Assembly (NCBI RefSeq): GCF_017307495.1
Contig: NZ_JAFKHE010000013.1
Coordinates: 248,001 to 312,000 of the forward strand
Direction: 5' to 3'
Origin: Devosia sp.
GTDB lineage: Bacteria; Pseudomonadota; Alphaproteobacteria; Rhizobiales; Devosiaceae
Length of the DNA stretch: 64,000 bases
Numbering within the stretch: position 1 is the stretch's first letter; each line of letters begins with the position of its first letter. This document shows positions 29,916 through 38,508 of this stretch, piece after piece. The notes beneath the pieces are model-generated. The model made no database searches, was not told the origin of the DNA, and worked only from the letters and a program-made list of their open reading frames with translations. Position numbers and translations under genes: made by a program.

Positions 29916-30908
29916 TCATGCCCCCCGCCACCCCCGCCACCATTCGATGAAGGCCCGAACCCCGTCCTCCACCGACGTCTCCGGCACATCCCCGACCAGC
30001 GTGCGCAGCAGCGCCACCTCCGCTGCCGTGTCGGTCACGTCCCCGGCCTGCATTGGCAGCATGTTCTTCTGCGCTGCACGCCCGATCGCCGCCTCGATCG
30101 CCGAAATGAAGCGCATCAGTTCCACCGGCCGTCCGCCCGCGACGTTGATGACCCGCCAAGGGGCCACCGGCGAAAGCGAATCCCTCGCGACCGGCTGACC
30201 CTGCACCGGCGCCTTGCCGATCAGGCGCGTCACCGCCGTCACCGTGTCCTCGACGAAGGTGAAGTCGCGCCGCATCCGGCCCTCGCCATAGACGTCGATC
30301 GGGCGCCCCTCGGCGATCGCCTCGGTAAAGCGGAACAGCGCCATGTCCGGCCGGCCCCACGGCCCGTACACGGTGAAGAAGCGCAGGCAGGTCGTGGGGA
30401 TGCCGAACAGGTGCGCATAGGAATGCGTCATCGCCTCGGTGGCCTTCTTGGTCGCCGCATAGAGCGAGACCGGATGGTCGGTGCCGTCCGTTTCGCGCGA
30501 GGCCTGTCGTGCCATGCCGTAGACCGAGCTCGACGAGGCGGCCAGCAGGTGCTTCACCGGCCTCGACCGCACCGCCTCGAGCAGCGCCAGGGTCCCGGTG
30601 ATATTGGACTCCGTGTAGCTGAACGGCGCCTCGATCGAGTACCGCACCCCGGCCTGCGCCGCGAGATGCACCACGACCTCGGGGGCATCGGCGAACGCGG
30701 CCGCGAGCGCGCCGGCATCCTCGAGCCGGCCCGACACGGCACGGAATCCGGGCATGGCTTCGAGCAGCACCTGCCGCTGCTGCTTCAGGCGCACGTCGTA
30801 ATACGGCGTCAGCGCGTCGAGTCCGACGACCTCGTGGCCTTCACCCAGCAGCCGTCGCGCCAGGTGGAAGCCGATGAATCCGGCGCTGCCGGTGACGAGG
30901 ATACGCAA
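29916..30908 (-). CDS. NAD-dependent sugar-nucleotide epimerase (UDP-glucuronate 4-epimerase-like)
   Basis: This 330-residue short-chain dehydrogenase/epimerase begins LRILVTGSAGFIGFHLARRL with the GxxGxxG NAD site. The catalytic triad appears as the serine of AASSSSVYG with YAATKKATE (Tyr and Lys). DALTPYYDVRLKQQR is typical of UDP-glucuronate 4-epimerases, which supply galacturonate for surface polysaccharides. A TTG start at 30908 has a GGGAG ribosome-binding site; the frame continues 33 codons upstream without a family-like sequence. It is divergent from the YtrA-type regulator. Confidence 0.87.
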   Translation of the reverse strand: MRILVTGSAGFIGFHLARRLLGEGHEVVGLDALTPYYDVRLKQQRQVLLEAMPGFRAVSGRLEDAGALAAAFADAPEVVVHLAAQAGVRYSIEAPFSYTESNITGTLALLEAVRSRPVKHLLAASSSSVYGMARQASRETDGTDHPVSLYAATKKATEAMTHSYAHLFGIPTTCLRFFTVYGPWGRPDMALFRFTEAIAEGRPIDVYGEGRMRRDFTFVEDTVTAVTRLIGKAPVQGQPVARDSLSPVAPWRVINVAGGRPVELMRFISAIEAAIGRAAQKNMLPMQAGDVTDTAAEVALLRTLVGDVPETSVEDGVRAFIEWWRGWRGA

Positions 30909-31030
30909 GGCGATAGGCTCCCGGAGTTCGGCCCTGCCAGACCGGCCTGCCGCGAAATCGATCGAAACTACCCGCCCTCGTACGACAATGCCAAGCCGGC
31001 GCGCCACAAAACCGGCTCCCGAGATTTCGC

Positions 31031-31058
31031 TTGCATGGCAGAATTGGTGTGCTACATA
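31031..31058 (+). promoter_or_regulatory. Promoter of the YtrA-type regulator operon
   Basis: A -35 (TTGCAT, 31031-31036) and -10 (TACATA, 31053-31058) separated by 16 bases precede the GntR/YtrA-type gene. The -10 overlaps the inverted repeat at 31047-31068. Confidence 0.5.
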
Positions 31059-31068
31059 ACTAGCACAC
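31047..31068. promoter_or_regulatory. Operator-like inverted repeat of the YtrA-type regulator
   Basis: GTGTGCTA (31047-31054) and TAGCACAC (31061-31068) form a perfect 8-bp inverted repeat with a 6-base spacer, 17 bases before the GntR gene. It covers the -10 element, so binding by the product of the first gene would repress its own operon. Confidence 0.7.
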
Positions 31069-31084
31069 TACGAAGGCATGACGC

Positions 31085-31444
31085 ATGAGCCAGTTCAATG
31101 ACAGCCAGCCGATCTTCGTTCAGATCAGCGAAAGGATAGCCCAGATGATCCTCACCGAGGCAGCCGGGGAGGGGGAAGCCCTGCCCTCCGTGCGCCAGAT
31201 TGCCGCCGAGCTTTCGGTCAACCCCCTTACCGTCACGCGCGCCTTTCAGTCGCTTGTCGACATCGGGGCGGTCGAGTCGCGCCGCGGCATGGGCATGTTC
31301 GTCGCCCAGGGCGGCCGCGAGCGCCTGCTCGCCCATGCCCGCGAGCAGTTTCTCACCCAGGAATGGCCGCGCGTTCTCACCCGCATCCAGGCCCTCGGCC
31401 TCGACCCCGAACACCTGCTCAAGCAAGGCGGCAAAGATGAATGA
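31085..31444 (+). CDS. GntR-family regulator, YtrA subfamily
   Basis: The 119-residue protein has a GntR winged helix (PIFVQISERIAQMILTEAAGEGEALPSVRQIAAELSVNPLTVTRAFQSL) and a short C-terminal helix, no ligand domain, which defines the YtrA subfamily. Such regulators control the ABC exporters encoded beside them. The stop overlaps the ATPase start (ATG 31437). A GAAGG ribosome-binding site is 8 bases before ATG 31085. It probably binds the inverted repeat at 31047-31068. Confidence 0.92.
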   Translation: MSQFNDSQPIFVQISERIAQMILTEAAGEGEALPSVRQIAAELSVNPLTVTRAFQSLVDIGAVESRRGMGMFVAQGGRERLLAHAREQFLTQEWPRVLTRIQALGLDPEHLLKQGGKDE

Positions 31445-32318
31445 TCTGGCTCAATCCACGACTGCTCCGATCGTCTCGGCGCGCGGCCTGCGCAAGCGCT
31501 TCGGCCGCAACGAGATCCTCCACGGGCTCGATTTCGACATTCCCGCCGGGCGCATCTACGGGCTCGTCGGCCACAACGGCGCCGGCAAGACCACGACGCT
31601 GAACGCGCTGCTCGGGCTTACCTCCTACGAGGGCACCGTGCGCGTCCTCGGCGAGGATCCCTACCAGAAGCGCGCCCAGCTGATGGAGAACGTCGCCTTC
31701 ATCTCCGACGTCGCCAGCCTGCCGCGCTTCCTGCGCGTCCGCGAACTCTTTGCGCTGCTCACCAATATCCATCCCAGCTTCGACCCCCAGAAGGCCCGCG
31801 GCTTCCTCGAGGGCACCGACGTGAAGATGGAAGCGAGGATCAAGAACCTTTCGAAGGGCATGATCGCCCAGCTCCACCTTGCCGTGGTCATGGCCATCAA
31901 CGCCCGCCTGCTCGTTCTCGACGAGCCGACGCTCGGCCTCGACATCACCTACCGCAAGCGCTTCTACCGGCGGCTGCTCGAAGACTACATGACCGAGGAG
32001 CGCACGCTGCTGATCACCACCCACCAGGTCGACGAGATCGAGTTCATGCTCTCCGACATCATGTTCATCCGCGAGGGCGAGCTGATCCTCCACATGCAGA
32101 TGGAGACCGTCTCGACCAAGTTCGCCCAGGTCATCGTCAAGCCCGACCAGCTCGCCGCCGCCACGGCGCTGGGACCGATCTATTCCGAAACCCGCTTCGG
32201 CCAGACCGCCATGGTCTTCGACGGCGTCGAGCGCGACCGCCTCGCCGAACTGGGCGAGGTCTCCACTCCTACCCTGAGCGACCTGTTCGTCGCCCTGATG
32301 CAGCGCGGTGCCAAATGA
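31437..32318 (+). CDS. ABC exporter ATPase of the YtrA-regulated operon
   Basis: The 293-residue ATPase has Walker A (GHNGAGKTTT), a signature (LSKGMIAQLHLAVVMAI, degenerate from LSGGQ), Walker B (LLVLDEPTLGLD) and the H-loop (LLITTHQVDE). The LSKGM signature is common in the YtrB/CcmA-type subclass. It starts at ATG 31437 within the regulator gene and its stop overlaps the permease ATG. The system probably exports or detoxifies a compound such as a cell-wall-active agent; this is inferred from the family. Confidence 0.9.
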   Translation: MNDLAQSTTAPIVSARGLRKRFGRNEILHGLDFDIPAGRIYGLVGHNGAGKTTTLNALLGLTSYEGTVRVLGEDPYQKRAQLMENVAFISDVASLPRFLRVRELFALLTNIHPSFDPQKARGFLEGTDVKMEARIKNLSKGMIAQLHLAVVMAINARLLVLDEPTLGLDITYRKRFYRRLLEDYMTEERTLLITTHQVDEIEFMLSDIMFIREGELILHMQMETVSTKFAQVIVKPDQLAAATALGPIYSETRFGQTAMVFDGVERDRLAELGEVSTPTLSDLFVALMQRGAK

Positions 32319-33199
32319 AGTCCCTGGTTGCCCTCATCAAGCGTGAGTTCATCGAGCACAAGGGCGCGTTCCTGTACGCGCCGGCGATCATCCTCGCCGT
32401 GCTGTCCGTCGTCATGCTGTCCGGCGTCTCCTTCGGCCGCTTCAGCGCGGTGCAGCAGGTCGGCATCATCTCGGGCGCGAAAGGCTTCGAGTTCGGCTTC
32501 CTCGCGCTCAGCGGCCTGTGGTTCGCCTACCTGCTGTTCGCGCTGTTCTTCTACTTCGCCGATGCCTTCAGCGCCGACAGCCGCAACAACTCGATGCTGT
32601 TCTGGAAGTCCATGCCGGTCTCGGACTTCAAGATGCTGGCCTCAAAGATGACTGCCGGACTCACGCTGTTCCCGGCCCTCATCTTCGGCGCTGCGCTGGT
32701 CAGCGGCGTGGTGGTCTTCGTCGGCACGCTCATCATGGTCTACACCGTGCCCGGTTTCCACCTGTCCGACCCGGTGAGCTACCTCGCGACCGGTGCCAAC
32801 ATCGCCGGCTTCAGCCTCGGCTACCTGGTGCTCGCGCTGCTCTGGTACGCACCGTTCTTCGGCTGGGTCGGGCTGCTGTCGACGCTGTTCCGGCGCTGGT
32901 CGATCCCGCTCGCCTTCCTCGTCCCCGGCCTCGTCGGCCTCGCCGAGAACCTGCTGCTGCGCGACGCCGGACCGGACGGTGGCTACGTCCTGAGCTACCT
33001 GCGCCGCCGGGCCGATTTCGAGATCGACGGCGACGACCTGCGCCTCGCCCTGTTCTCCGACGCGCCCTTCGACATCGCCACCGTTCTCGGCCGCTTCGTC
33101 GCCTCCATCGACTGGACCCAGATGGTCGGCGGCCTCGTCGTCGCGGCCCTGTTCGTCTACGTCGCCAGCGAAGTGAGGCGTCGGGCCGTGGCCGGCTGA
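32315..33199 (+). CDS. ABC exporter membrane protein
   Basis: This 294-residue protein has about six hydrophobic segments (for example YAPAIILAVLSVVMLSGVSF and LWFAYLLFALFFYFADAF). An early FYFADAFSADSRNNSMLFWKSMPVSD region resembles the ABC-2-type permeases of YtrC/D systems. It is translationally coupled to the ATPase gene (ATGA overlap). A charged stretch near residues 225-250 is probably cytoplasmic or periplasmic. Confidence 0.85.
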   Translation: MKSLVALIKREFIEHKGAFLYAPAIILAVLSVVMLSGVSFGRFSAVQQVGIISGAKGFEFGFLALSGLWFAYLLFALFFYFADAFSADSRNNSMLFWKSMPVSDFKMLASKMTAGLTLFPALIFGAALVSGVVVFVGTLIMVYTVPGFHLSDPVSYLATGANIAGFSLGYLVLALLWYAPFFGWVGLLSTLFRRWSIPLAFLVPGLVGLAENLLLRDAGPDGGYVLSYLRRRADFEIDGDDLRLALFSDAPFDIATVLGRFVASIDWTQMVGGLVVAALFVYVASEVRRRAVAG

Positions 33200-33406
33200 A
33201 GATGGATGAAGGGGCGACGCAGTCGCCTCTTCACTTCCCCGTTGATTGGAGGCCGGGAGGGTGGCCCCAGGCGAGTATGTATCCAATCCTGCCAGGCGCC
33301 CGCCACATTCCCGCATATTCGTATCGACTAACCACCCCGCACCCGCCATGGTCGCCCGCGTGCTGCCGGCCTATATCTGGCTCACCACGTTCAGGGACCC
33401 CGCACC

Positions 33407-34327
33407 ATGATCACCGTTGAATCCCAGGCCGCCGTGCGTTCCGCGCCCACGCTGCCGCTGACCACCAGGCTCGGCGCCGCCCGCATCGGCGTTACCAGTC
33501 GCGACAACGCGCTGGCCATCTGGCGCGACGTCGTCGGCCTCGAACTCATGTCCGAGGATGCCGAGGCGCTCCACCTCGGCGCCGGCGGGCAGGAACTCAT
33601 CACCCTCGAGCTCGGCGCCACCAAGCCGTTCCCCGATCGCTCGCTCGGCCTCTATCACGTCGCCGTCCACGTCCCCACCCGCCAGGCGCTGGCCGAGATG
33701 GCGGTGCGCGCGCTCATGCGCCGCGTCCGCATTTCCCCCACCGACCACCTCGTGTCCGAGGCGATCTACCTGTGGGACTTCGACAACAACGGCATCGAGA
33801 TCACCTTCGAGACCCCGTGGCGCGGCCATATTGGCAACGGCGAGGACGGCTTCTACGTCAAGACGGTCGACGGCTCGCCGCATTCCGGCCGCGAGGCCAT
33901 CGACATCGACGACCTGCTCGGCGAACTGGACGACCTCAAGAATGTCCCGCCGCTGATGCCGGCCGGCACCCGCATCGGCCACATCCACCTGCATGTGAAC
34001 GACCTCGAGCGCGCCATGCGCTTCTATCGCGACGGCCTCGGCTTCGGCGGCCTGTTCATCATGCGCCGCTTCGGCATGGGCGACCTCGGGCTCGACTACA
34101 CGCCGCACACCATCGCCTTCAACATCTGGTCCGGCCCCAACGCCGCCCAGGCCCCGAAGGGCTCGGCCGGCCTGCGCTGGTTCCACATCGTCGTCCCCGA
34201 TCAGGCCGCGCTCGATGCCATGAAGGCCCGCCTGACCAGCATCGGCGCGCCCTACACCGGCACCAACGAGGGCCTCGAGGTCCGCGACCCGGCCGACAAC
34301 CTGGTCAAGGTGGCAGTGGCCACCTGA
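33407..34327 (+). CDS. VOC-family ring-cleavage dioxygenase-like protein (CatE-like)
   Basis: The 306-residue product has two vicinal-oxygen-chelate modules. The second retains the iron-ligand pattern of type I extradiol dioxygenases: His in GHIHLHVND, His in RWFHIVVP, and Glu in GLEVRDPADN. It resembles Bacillus CatE (catechol 2,3-dioxygenase). No other aromatic-degradation genes are nearby, so the substrate is uncertain. It stands alone between the YtrA exporter operon and a convergent threonine aldolase gene. Confidence 0.85.
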   Translation: MITVESQAAVRSAPTLPLTTRLGAARIGVTSRDNALAIWRDVVGLELMSEDAEALHLGAGGQELITLELGATKPFPDRSLGLYHVAVHVPTRQALAEMAVRALMRRVRISPTDHLVSEAIYLWDFDNNGIEITFETPWRGHIGNGEDGFYVKTVDGSPHSGREAIDIDDLLGELDDLKNVPPLMPAGTRIGHIHLHVNDLERAMRFYRDGLGFGGLFIMRRFGMGDLGLDYTPHTIAFNIWSGPNAAQAPKGSAGLRWFHIVVPDQAALDAMKARLTSIGAPYTGTNEGLEVRDPADNLVKVAVAT

Positions 34328-34383
34328 CCCTCCCAGGGGGCAGGGAGAGCGCTCACGTCGCGCTCGCCCACCCACCGGGCCAT

Positions 34384-34448
34384 CCCCGCGAAAGCGGGGA
34401 TCTCCGTTTGGCCCACGGACCAAGACCAGAGGTTCCCGCTTTCGCGGG
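34384..34448. repeat. Palindromic intergenic repeat (family E)
   Basis: Two facing hairpins, CCCCGCGAAAGCGGGG (34384-34399) and CCCGCTTTCGCGGG (34435-34448), form a different family from the CTCCCC-type repeats. It lies between the VOC gene and the threonine aldolase gene. Confidence 0.8.
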
Positions 34449-34485
34449 AATGACACCGTGCCTGGTGGCAACGTCAGTCAGGCAC

Positions 34486-35529
34486 TCATCCAACGAGCGA
34501 CAAGAACCGCTCCACCTCGTCCGCCGTCGTCGCCCAGCTCGTCACCAGCCGCACCAGGTCCTCGTCCGGCCCGAGCTGCCCGCCCATCGCCTCGGCCGGC
34601 CATTCGTAGAGCGTGCCGCCGGCCGCCCGCACCGCCGCGATTGCCGCCCTGGGCAGCACGGCGAACACTTCGTTCGCCTCGCTCTCCCAGCCGAGCCACG
34701 CCGGTCCGGTGCCGCGCAGGCCGGCGCGCAACTGCTCGGCGCGCGCATTCGCCGCCCGCGCCCAGCGCAGCCAGTTCCCATCCGTCAGGTATGCCTCGAA
34801 CTGCGCCGCGACGAAGCGCGCCTTGCTGAACGTGTGCCCGGCCCGCTGCCGCCGCGCCGCGAGGTCATGGAGCCTGTCGGGCGCAAATACCACGATCGCC
34901 TCCGCCGCCCAGCAGCCGTTCTTGGTGCCGCCAAAGCTCAGGAAGTCCACCCCGGCCTTCCAGGTCAGCTCGGCCGGCGTGGCCCCGCTTGCCGCCACCG
35001 CGTTGCCGAACCGCGCCCCGTCCATGTGCACGGCGAGGCCGCGCGCCCTGGCGAGCCCCGTCAGCGCCTGCACCCCGGCCGGCGCATAGACCGTGCCCAG
35101 TTCCGTCGCGTTGGTGAGGCTGAGCGCCACCGGCACGCCGTAGCGGCTGCCCTCCGGATAGCGCGCCATCATCTCGGCCAACGCCTCCGGCGCCATCCGC
35201 CCCGCCGCCTGCGGCACCGCGACGAGCTTCATGCCCTGGCTCTGGAACTCGGTGGCGCCCCACTCGTCGACATGGATATGCGCCTCGCTCGAGCAGAACA
35301 CCAAGCCGCCCGGCCGGCTCAGCGCCGCCAGTCCCAGCGAATTCGACGCCGTGCCGGTGCCGGTGAACCACACCTGCACGTCCGTCTCGAAGACCTCCGA
35401 GAACAATCCCGTCACCCGCCGGGTCAGCGCGTCGTTGCCATAGGCGGGGGCCGCCCCGTCATTGGCCCGGTGCAGCGCCGCCATCACCTCCGGCGTCGCC
35501 CCGGCCCAGTTGTCGCTCGCGAAATTCAT
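34486..35529 (-). CDS. ltaE: Low-specificity L-threonine aldolase
   Basis: The 347-residue PLP enzyme cleaves threonine and allo-threonine to glycine and acetaldehyde. The start MNFASDNWAGATPEV is family-typical, and the PLP lysine is in DFLSFGGTKNGCWAAEA. HMDGARFGNAVAASG is a conserved fold motif that includes the PLP-binding aspartate. ATG 35529 was preferred over one 27 bases upstream because only it gives the typical start. Its upstream region is shared with the divergent alcohol dehydrogenase gene. Confidence 0.92.
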   Translation of the reverse strand: MNFASDNWAGATPEVMAALHRANDGAAPAYGNDALTRRVTGLFSEVFETDVQVWFTGTGTASNSLGLAALSRPGGLVFCSSEAHIHVDEWGATEFQSQGMKLVAVPQAAGRMAPEALAEMMARYPEGSRYGVPVALSLTNATELGTVYAPAGVQALTGLARARGLAVHMDGARFGNAVAASGATPAELTWKAGVDFLSFGGTKNGCWAAEAIVVFAPDRLHDLAARRQRAGHTFSKARFVAAQFEAYLTDGNWLRWARAANARAEQLRAGLRGTGPAWLGWESEANEVFAVLPRAAIAAVRAAGGTLYEWPAEAMGGQLGPDEDLVRLVTSWATTADEVERFLSLVG

Positions 35530-35661
35530 TTGATGGTCTCGATTGGTAGGAAGCATGCTCCTAGCACGCCTCCGCCACCCTCTGTCATCCCGGCGGTAGC
35601 CGAAAGCCCACTTCCATGCCAGCCAGCGCCACCGCTATGATCCGGCCTGGAGGAGACCCCG

Positions 35662-36663
35662 ATGCGAGCCATATCCTGCGTGGCGCCGAACCAGCTGGCG
35701 CTTGTCGAAATTCCGCGTCCCGAACTGAAGCCGGGCTGGGTGCGCGTCGCCATCCGCCACATCGGCATCTGCGGCACCGACTATCACATCTTCGAAGGCA
35801 ACTTTCCGTACTTCGAGTATCCGCGCGTCATCGGCCACGAGCTGTCCGGCACCGTGGTCGATGCCAACGGCGCCGACTTCAGCGTCGGCCAGCCGGTGGT
35901 CATCAACCCCTATCTCACCTGCGGTACCTGTCCGGCCTGCCGCGAGGGCAAGACCAACTGCTGCGAGACGCTGAAAGTCGTCGGCGTCCACGCTCCGGGT
36001 GGCATGGCCGAAGAGATCGTCATGCCGGCCGCCAACCTTTATCCGGCCGGTGAGCTCAGCCTGCGCGATGCTGCCATGGTCGAGTTCCTCGCCATCGGCG
36101 CGCACGCCATCCGGCGCACCGCCGAGCTCAAGCCGGGCGCGCGCGCCCTCGTCGTCGGCTCCGGCCCGATCGGCCTGGGCGTTGCCCACTTCGCCCGGAT
36201 CGCCGGTGCCGAGGTCACCGTCGTCGATGCCGCCCCGGACAAGATCGCCGCCACCCGCGAGCTGGGCTTTGCCACCTTCTCGCCCGATCAGCTCGACGGC
36301 GCCGAGTTCGCCGGCCGCCGGCTGTCCGGCTTCGACGCGGTCTTCGATTCCACCGGCTCGATCCGGGCGATGAACGCCTCGCTCTTTCACACCCGCAACG
36401 GCGGGGCCTACACGCTGGTCGGCGTCATCAAGGGCGACCTCGTCTTCCCCGACAGCGAGGTGCACCGGCGCGAACTCACCATCCGCGCTTCCCGCAATGC
36501 CCAGAAGGCCGATTTCGAGGACGTCATGGCCGCGATGCGGGCCGGCAGGATCCCGACCGACCGCCTCGCCACCCATGCCACCAGCATGGACGACGTCCCC
36601 TCCAGCATGCCCGCCTGGGCCCACGACCGCACCGGCCTGATCAAGGCGATCGTCACGGTGTGA
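35662..36663 (+). CDS. Zinc-dependent alcohol dehydrogenase (MDR family)
   Basis: The 333-residue enzyme has the catalytic zinc site (CGTDYHIFEG and GHELSGTV), the four-cysteine structural zinc lobe (CGTCPACREGKTNCC) and the NAD loop (VVGSGPIGLGVA). It resembles polyol and L-idonate/galactonate oxidoreductases. The ATG is preceded by GGAGGAGACCCCG. It is divergent from threonine aldolase; a threonine dehydrogenase-like role is possible but not evident. Confidence 0.88.
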   Translation: MRAISCVAPNQLALVEIPRPELKPGWVRVAIRHIGICGTDYHIFEGNFPYFEYPRVIGHELSGTVVDANGADFSVGQPVVINPYLTCGTCPACREGKTNCCETLKVVGVHAPGGMAEEIVMPAANLYPAGELSLRDAAMVEFLAIGAHAIRRTAELKPGARALVVGSGPIGLGVAHFARIAGAEVTVVDAAPDKIAATRELGFATFSPDQLDGAEFAGRRLSGFDAVFDSTGSIRAMNASLFHTRNGGAYTLVGVIKGDLVFPDSEVHRRELTIRASRNAQKADFEDVMAAMRAGRIPTDRLATHATSMDDVPSSMPAWAHDRTGLIKAIVTV

Positions 36664-36730
36664 CCCTACCCCGCACGGGGAGGGAGACCAGCGAAGCCGG
36701 TTGAGGGGGCGACTACGTCCTCCGGTGGCT

Positions 36731-36866
36731 GCAGCCCCTCATCCGGCGCTACGCGCCACCTTCTCCCCGACGGGGAGAAGAACAGCGCAGTATCGGTAAT
36801 CACCTCTGTTCCTCTCCCCGTCGGGGAGAGGGTGGACCGGCGCAGCCGGGACGGGTGAGGGGTGCC
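36731..36866. repeat. Palindromic intergenic repeat (family D)
   Basis: Hairpins CTCCCCGACGGGGAG and CTCCCCGTCGGGGAG face each other within CCCCTCATCC / GGGTGAGGGG ends. It is related to the element at 11361-11497. A degenerate arm (36671-36715) precedes it. Confidence 0.8.
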
Positions 36867-36883
36867 GGGCCACTGGGGCCATC

Positions 36884-37096
36884 CTACCCCCGGCCGAGCA
36901 TCCGGTTCGGCGTCACGTCGAGCTCGATCTCTTCCATGCCGAGCAGCCGCGCCACCACCTCGGGCGGGTCCTTGACCACATGCGTGCCCGACACCGTATC
37001 GATCTTGGTGTCGCGCAATCCCTTGACGATCGCCACCACGTGATCGGGGTTGATGTACATGAACCCTTCGGGCGTATCGAGCTTGACCAGCCGCAT
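36884..37096 (-). CDS. Small FlbD-like protein of unknown function
   Basis: The 70-residue protein reads MRLVKLDTPEGFMYINPDHVVAIVKGL ... THVVKDPPEVVARLLG. The pattern (short strand, NPDxV, T-I, HVVKDPPEEV) weakly resembles the FlbD family of flagellar operons, but no flagellar genes are near. AGGAG lies 8 bases before the ATG. It is divergent from the DUF924 gene. I would treat it as hypothetical. Confidence 0.6.
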   Translation of the reverse strand: MRLVKLDTPEGFMYINPDHVVAIVKGLRDTKIDTVSGTHVVKDPPEVVARLLGMEEIELDVTPNRMLGRG

Positions 37097-37174
37097 GCGT
37101 CTCTCCTGTTGCTGCGGACATAACCGAACGAACGCCGCCGGGTGACATTCTGCCCGCCCCATGGGAAAGGAAGG

Positions 37175-37750
37175 ATGAACCGCATTCTCCACCGGAGTCG
37201 CCCGTTGCGCAGCGCCGATGACATCCTTGCCTTCTGGTTCGTCGAGCACGATCGCAGCCACTGGTTCGGCGGCGGCCCGGAATTCGATGCCGAACTCAGA
37301 GAAAAGTTCGCCGATACCCACGCCGCCGTGGCTCGCGGCGAGGCCTGGACCTGGCGCCGCACCCCGCTCGGCCGCCTCGCCGAAGTCATCGTCCTCGACC
37401 AGTTCTCGCGCCAGATCCACCGCGGCACGGCGCAGGCCTTCGCCGCCGATGCCATGGCGCTCGCCCTCGCGCAGGAGGCGGTAGCGGCCGGCCACGACAA
37501 GGCGCTCGAGCCGGTGCCGGAGCGCCAGTTCCTCTACATGCCCTACATGCACTCGGAATCGCTGCTGATCCACGACGAGGCCATGCACCTGTTCGCCTCG
37601 CTCGGCAGCGAGGACGTCCTCGCCTACGAGGTCTCGCACCGCGACCTGCTGCGTCGCTTCGGCCGCTATCCGCGCCGCAACGAGGTGCTTGGCCGCGTCT
37701 CCACGGCGGAGGAGATCGACTATTGCGCCAGCGAGGAGGGCAAGTGGTGA
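37175..37750 (+). CDS. DUF924-family protein
   Basis: The 191-residue protein matches DUF924: ILAFWF, WFGGGPEFDAELREKF, LAEVIVLDQFSRQIHRGTAQAFAAD and FLYMPYMHSESLLIHDEAM. The family is all-helical and of unknown function. ATG 37175 has an AAGGAAGG ribosome-binding site; an earlier ATG at 37142 lacks one. The stop overlaps the LysE start (TGATG), so the two genes are co-translated. Confidence 0.88.
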   Translation: MNRILHRSRPLRSADDILAFWFVEHDRSHWFGGGPEFDAELREKFADTHAAVARGEAWTWRRTPLGRLAEVIVLDQFSRQIHRGTAQAFAADAMALALAQEAVAAGHDKALEPVPERQFLYMPYMHSESLLIHDEAMHLFASLGSEDVLAYEVSHRDLLRRFGRYPRRNEVLGRVSTAEEIDYCASEEGKW

Positions 37751-38373
37751 TGGATCATTTCCTGCCGCTCTTCGCCATCCTGGGCGCCCTGCTGCTGGGC
37801 GCCATCAGCCCCGGTCCGAGCTTCGTCTTCGTCGTTCGCACCGCCGTCGCCCAGTCGCGGGGCGAGGGGCTCGCCGCTGCGCTCGGCATGGGCGTCGGCG
37901 CGATGCTCTACGGCGCCCTTGCCGTGCTCGGCCTGCGCACCCTGATGCAGGATGGCGGGCTGCTGTTCACCGCGCTCAAGGTCGCCGGCGGGCTCTACCT
38001 CGTCTATCTCGCCTGGCAGATCTGGCGCCACGCCGCCCAACCGATCACCGTCGAGACGGGCGGCGCCGGCGCCGCCAACCCCGGGAAGGCCTTCACCCTC
38101 GGCCTTCTCACCCAGCTCTCCAATCCCAAGATCGTGGCGGTGTTCGGCGCCGTCTTCGCCGCGCTGCTGCCCGCCGATCCCGCGCCCTGGCTGTACTGGG
38201 CCCTGCCGCCGTTGATCTTCCTGCAGGAAACCCTGTGGTACGGCATCGTCGCCGTGGCCTTCTCCGCGAGCCGCCCCCGCGCCCTCTACCTCAACGCCAA
38301 GCTCTGGGTCGACCGCGCCGCCGCCACCTTCATCGGCGTCCTCGGCGTGCGGCTGATCCTCGAGGCGCGCTAG
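37750..38373 (+). CDS. LysE-family translocator
   Basis: This 207-residue inner-membrane protein has about six helices and the LysE/RhtB start GALLLGAISPGPSFVFVVRTAVAQSRGEGLAAALG. Such proteins export amino acids or their analogues; the substrate is unknown. It is translationally coupled to the DUF924 gene. A palindromic stem (GATGCATTTGTGCATC, 38388-38403) follows the stop. Confidence 0.9.
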   Translation: MDHFLPLFAILGALLLGAISPGPSFVFVVRTAVAQSRGEGLAAALGMGVGAMLYGALAVLGLRTLMQDGGLLFTALKVAGGLYLVYLAWQIWRHAAQPITVETGGAGAANPGKAFTLGLLTQLSNPKIVAVFGAVFAALLPADPAPWLYWALPPLIFLQETLWYGIVAVAFSASRPRALYLNAKLWVDRAAATFIGVLGVRLILEAR

Positions 38374-38387
38374 AGGTCCCCTTGCGT

Positions 38388-38403
38388 GATGCATTTGTGC
38401 ATC
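38388..38403. other. Short palindrome between lysE and the outer-membrane gene
   Basis: GATGCA (38388-38393) and TGCATC (38398-38403) form a 6-bp stem with loop TTTG. It could be an operator for the next gene or part of a terminator; there is no clear T-run. Confidence 0.35.
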
Positions 38404-38508
38404 GCTCGGCATGAAACCGCTCAGCCGACTGGCGAAGGGATCAATTGGTCATTCCATCTTAAGCGCTGCCGCGTAAGTAATGGGGCAGTCTTGCTTGGGG
38501 TGCAAAAG

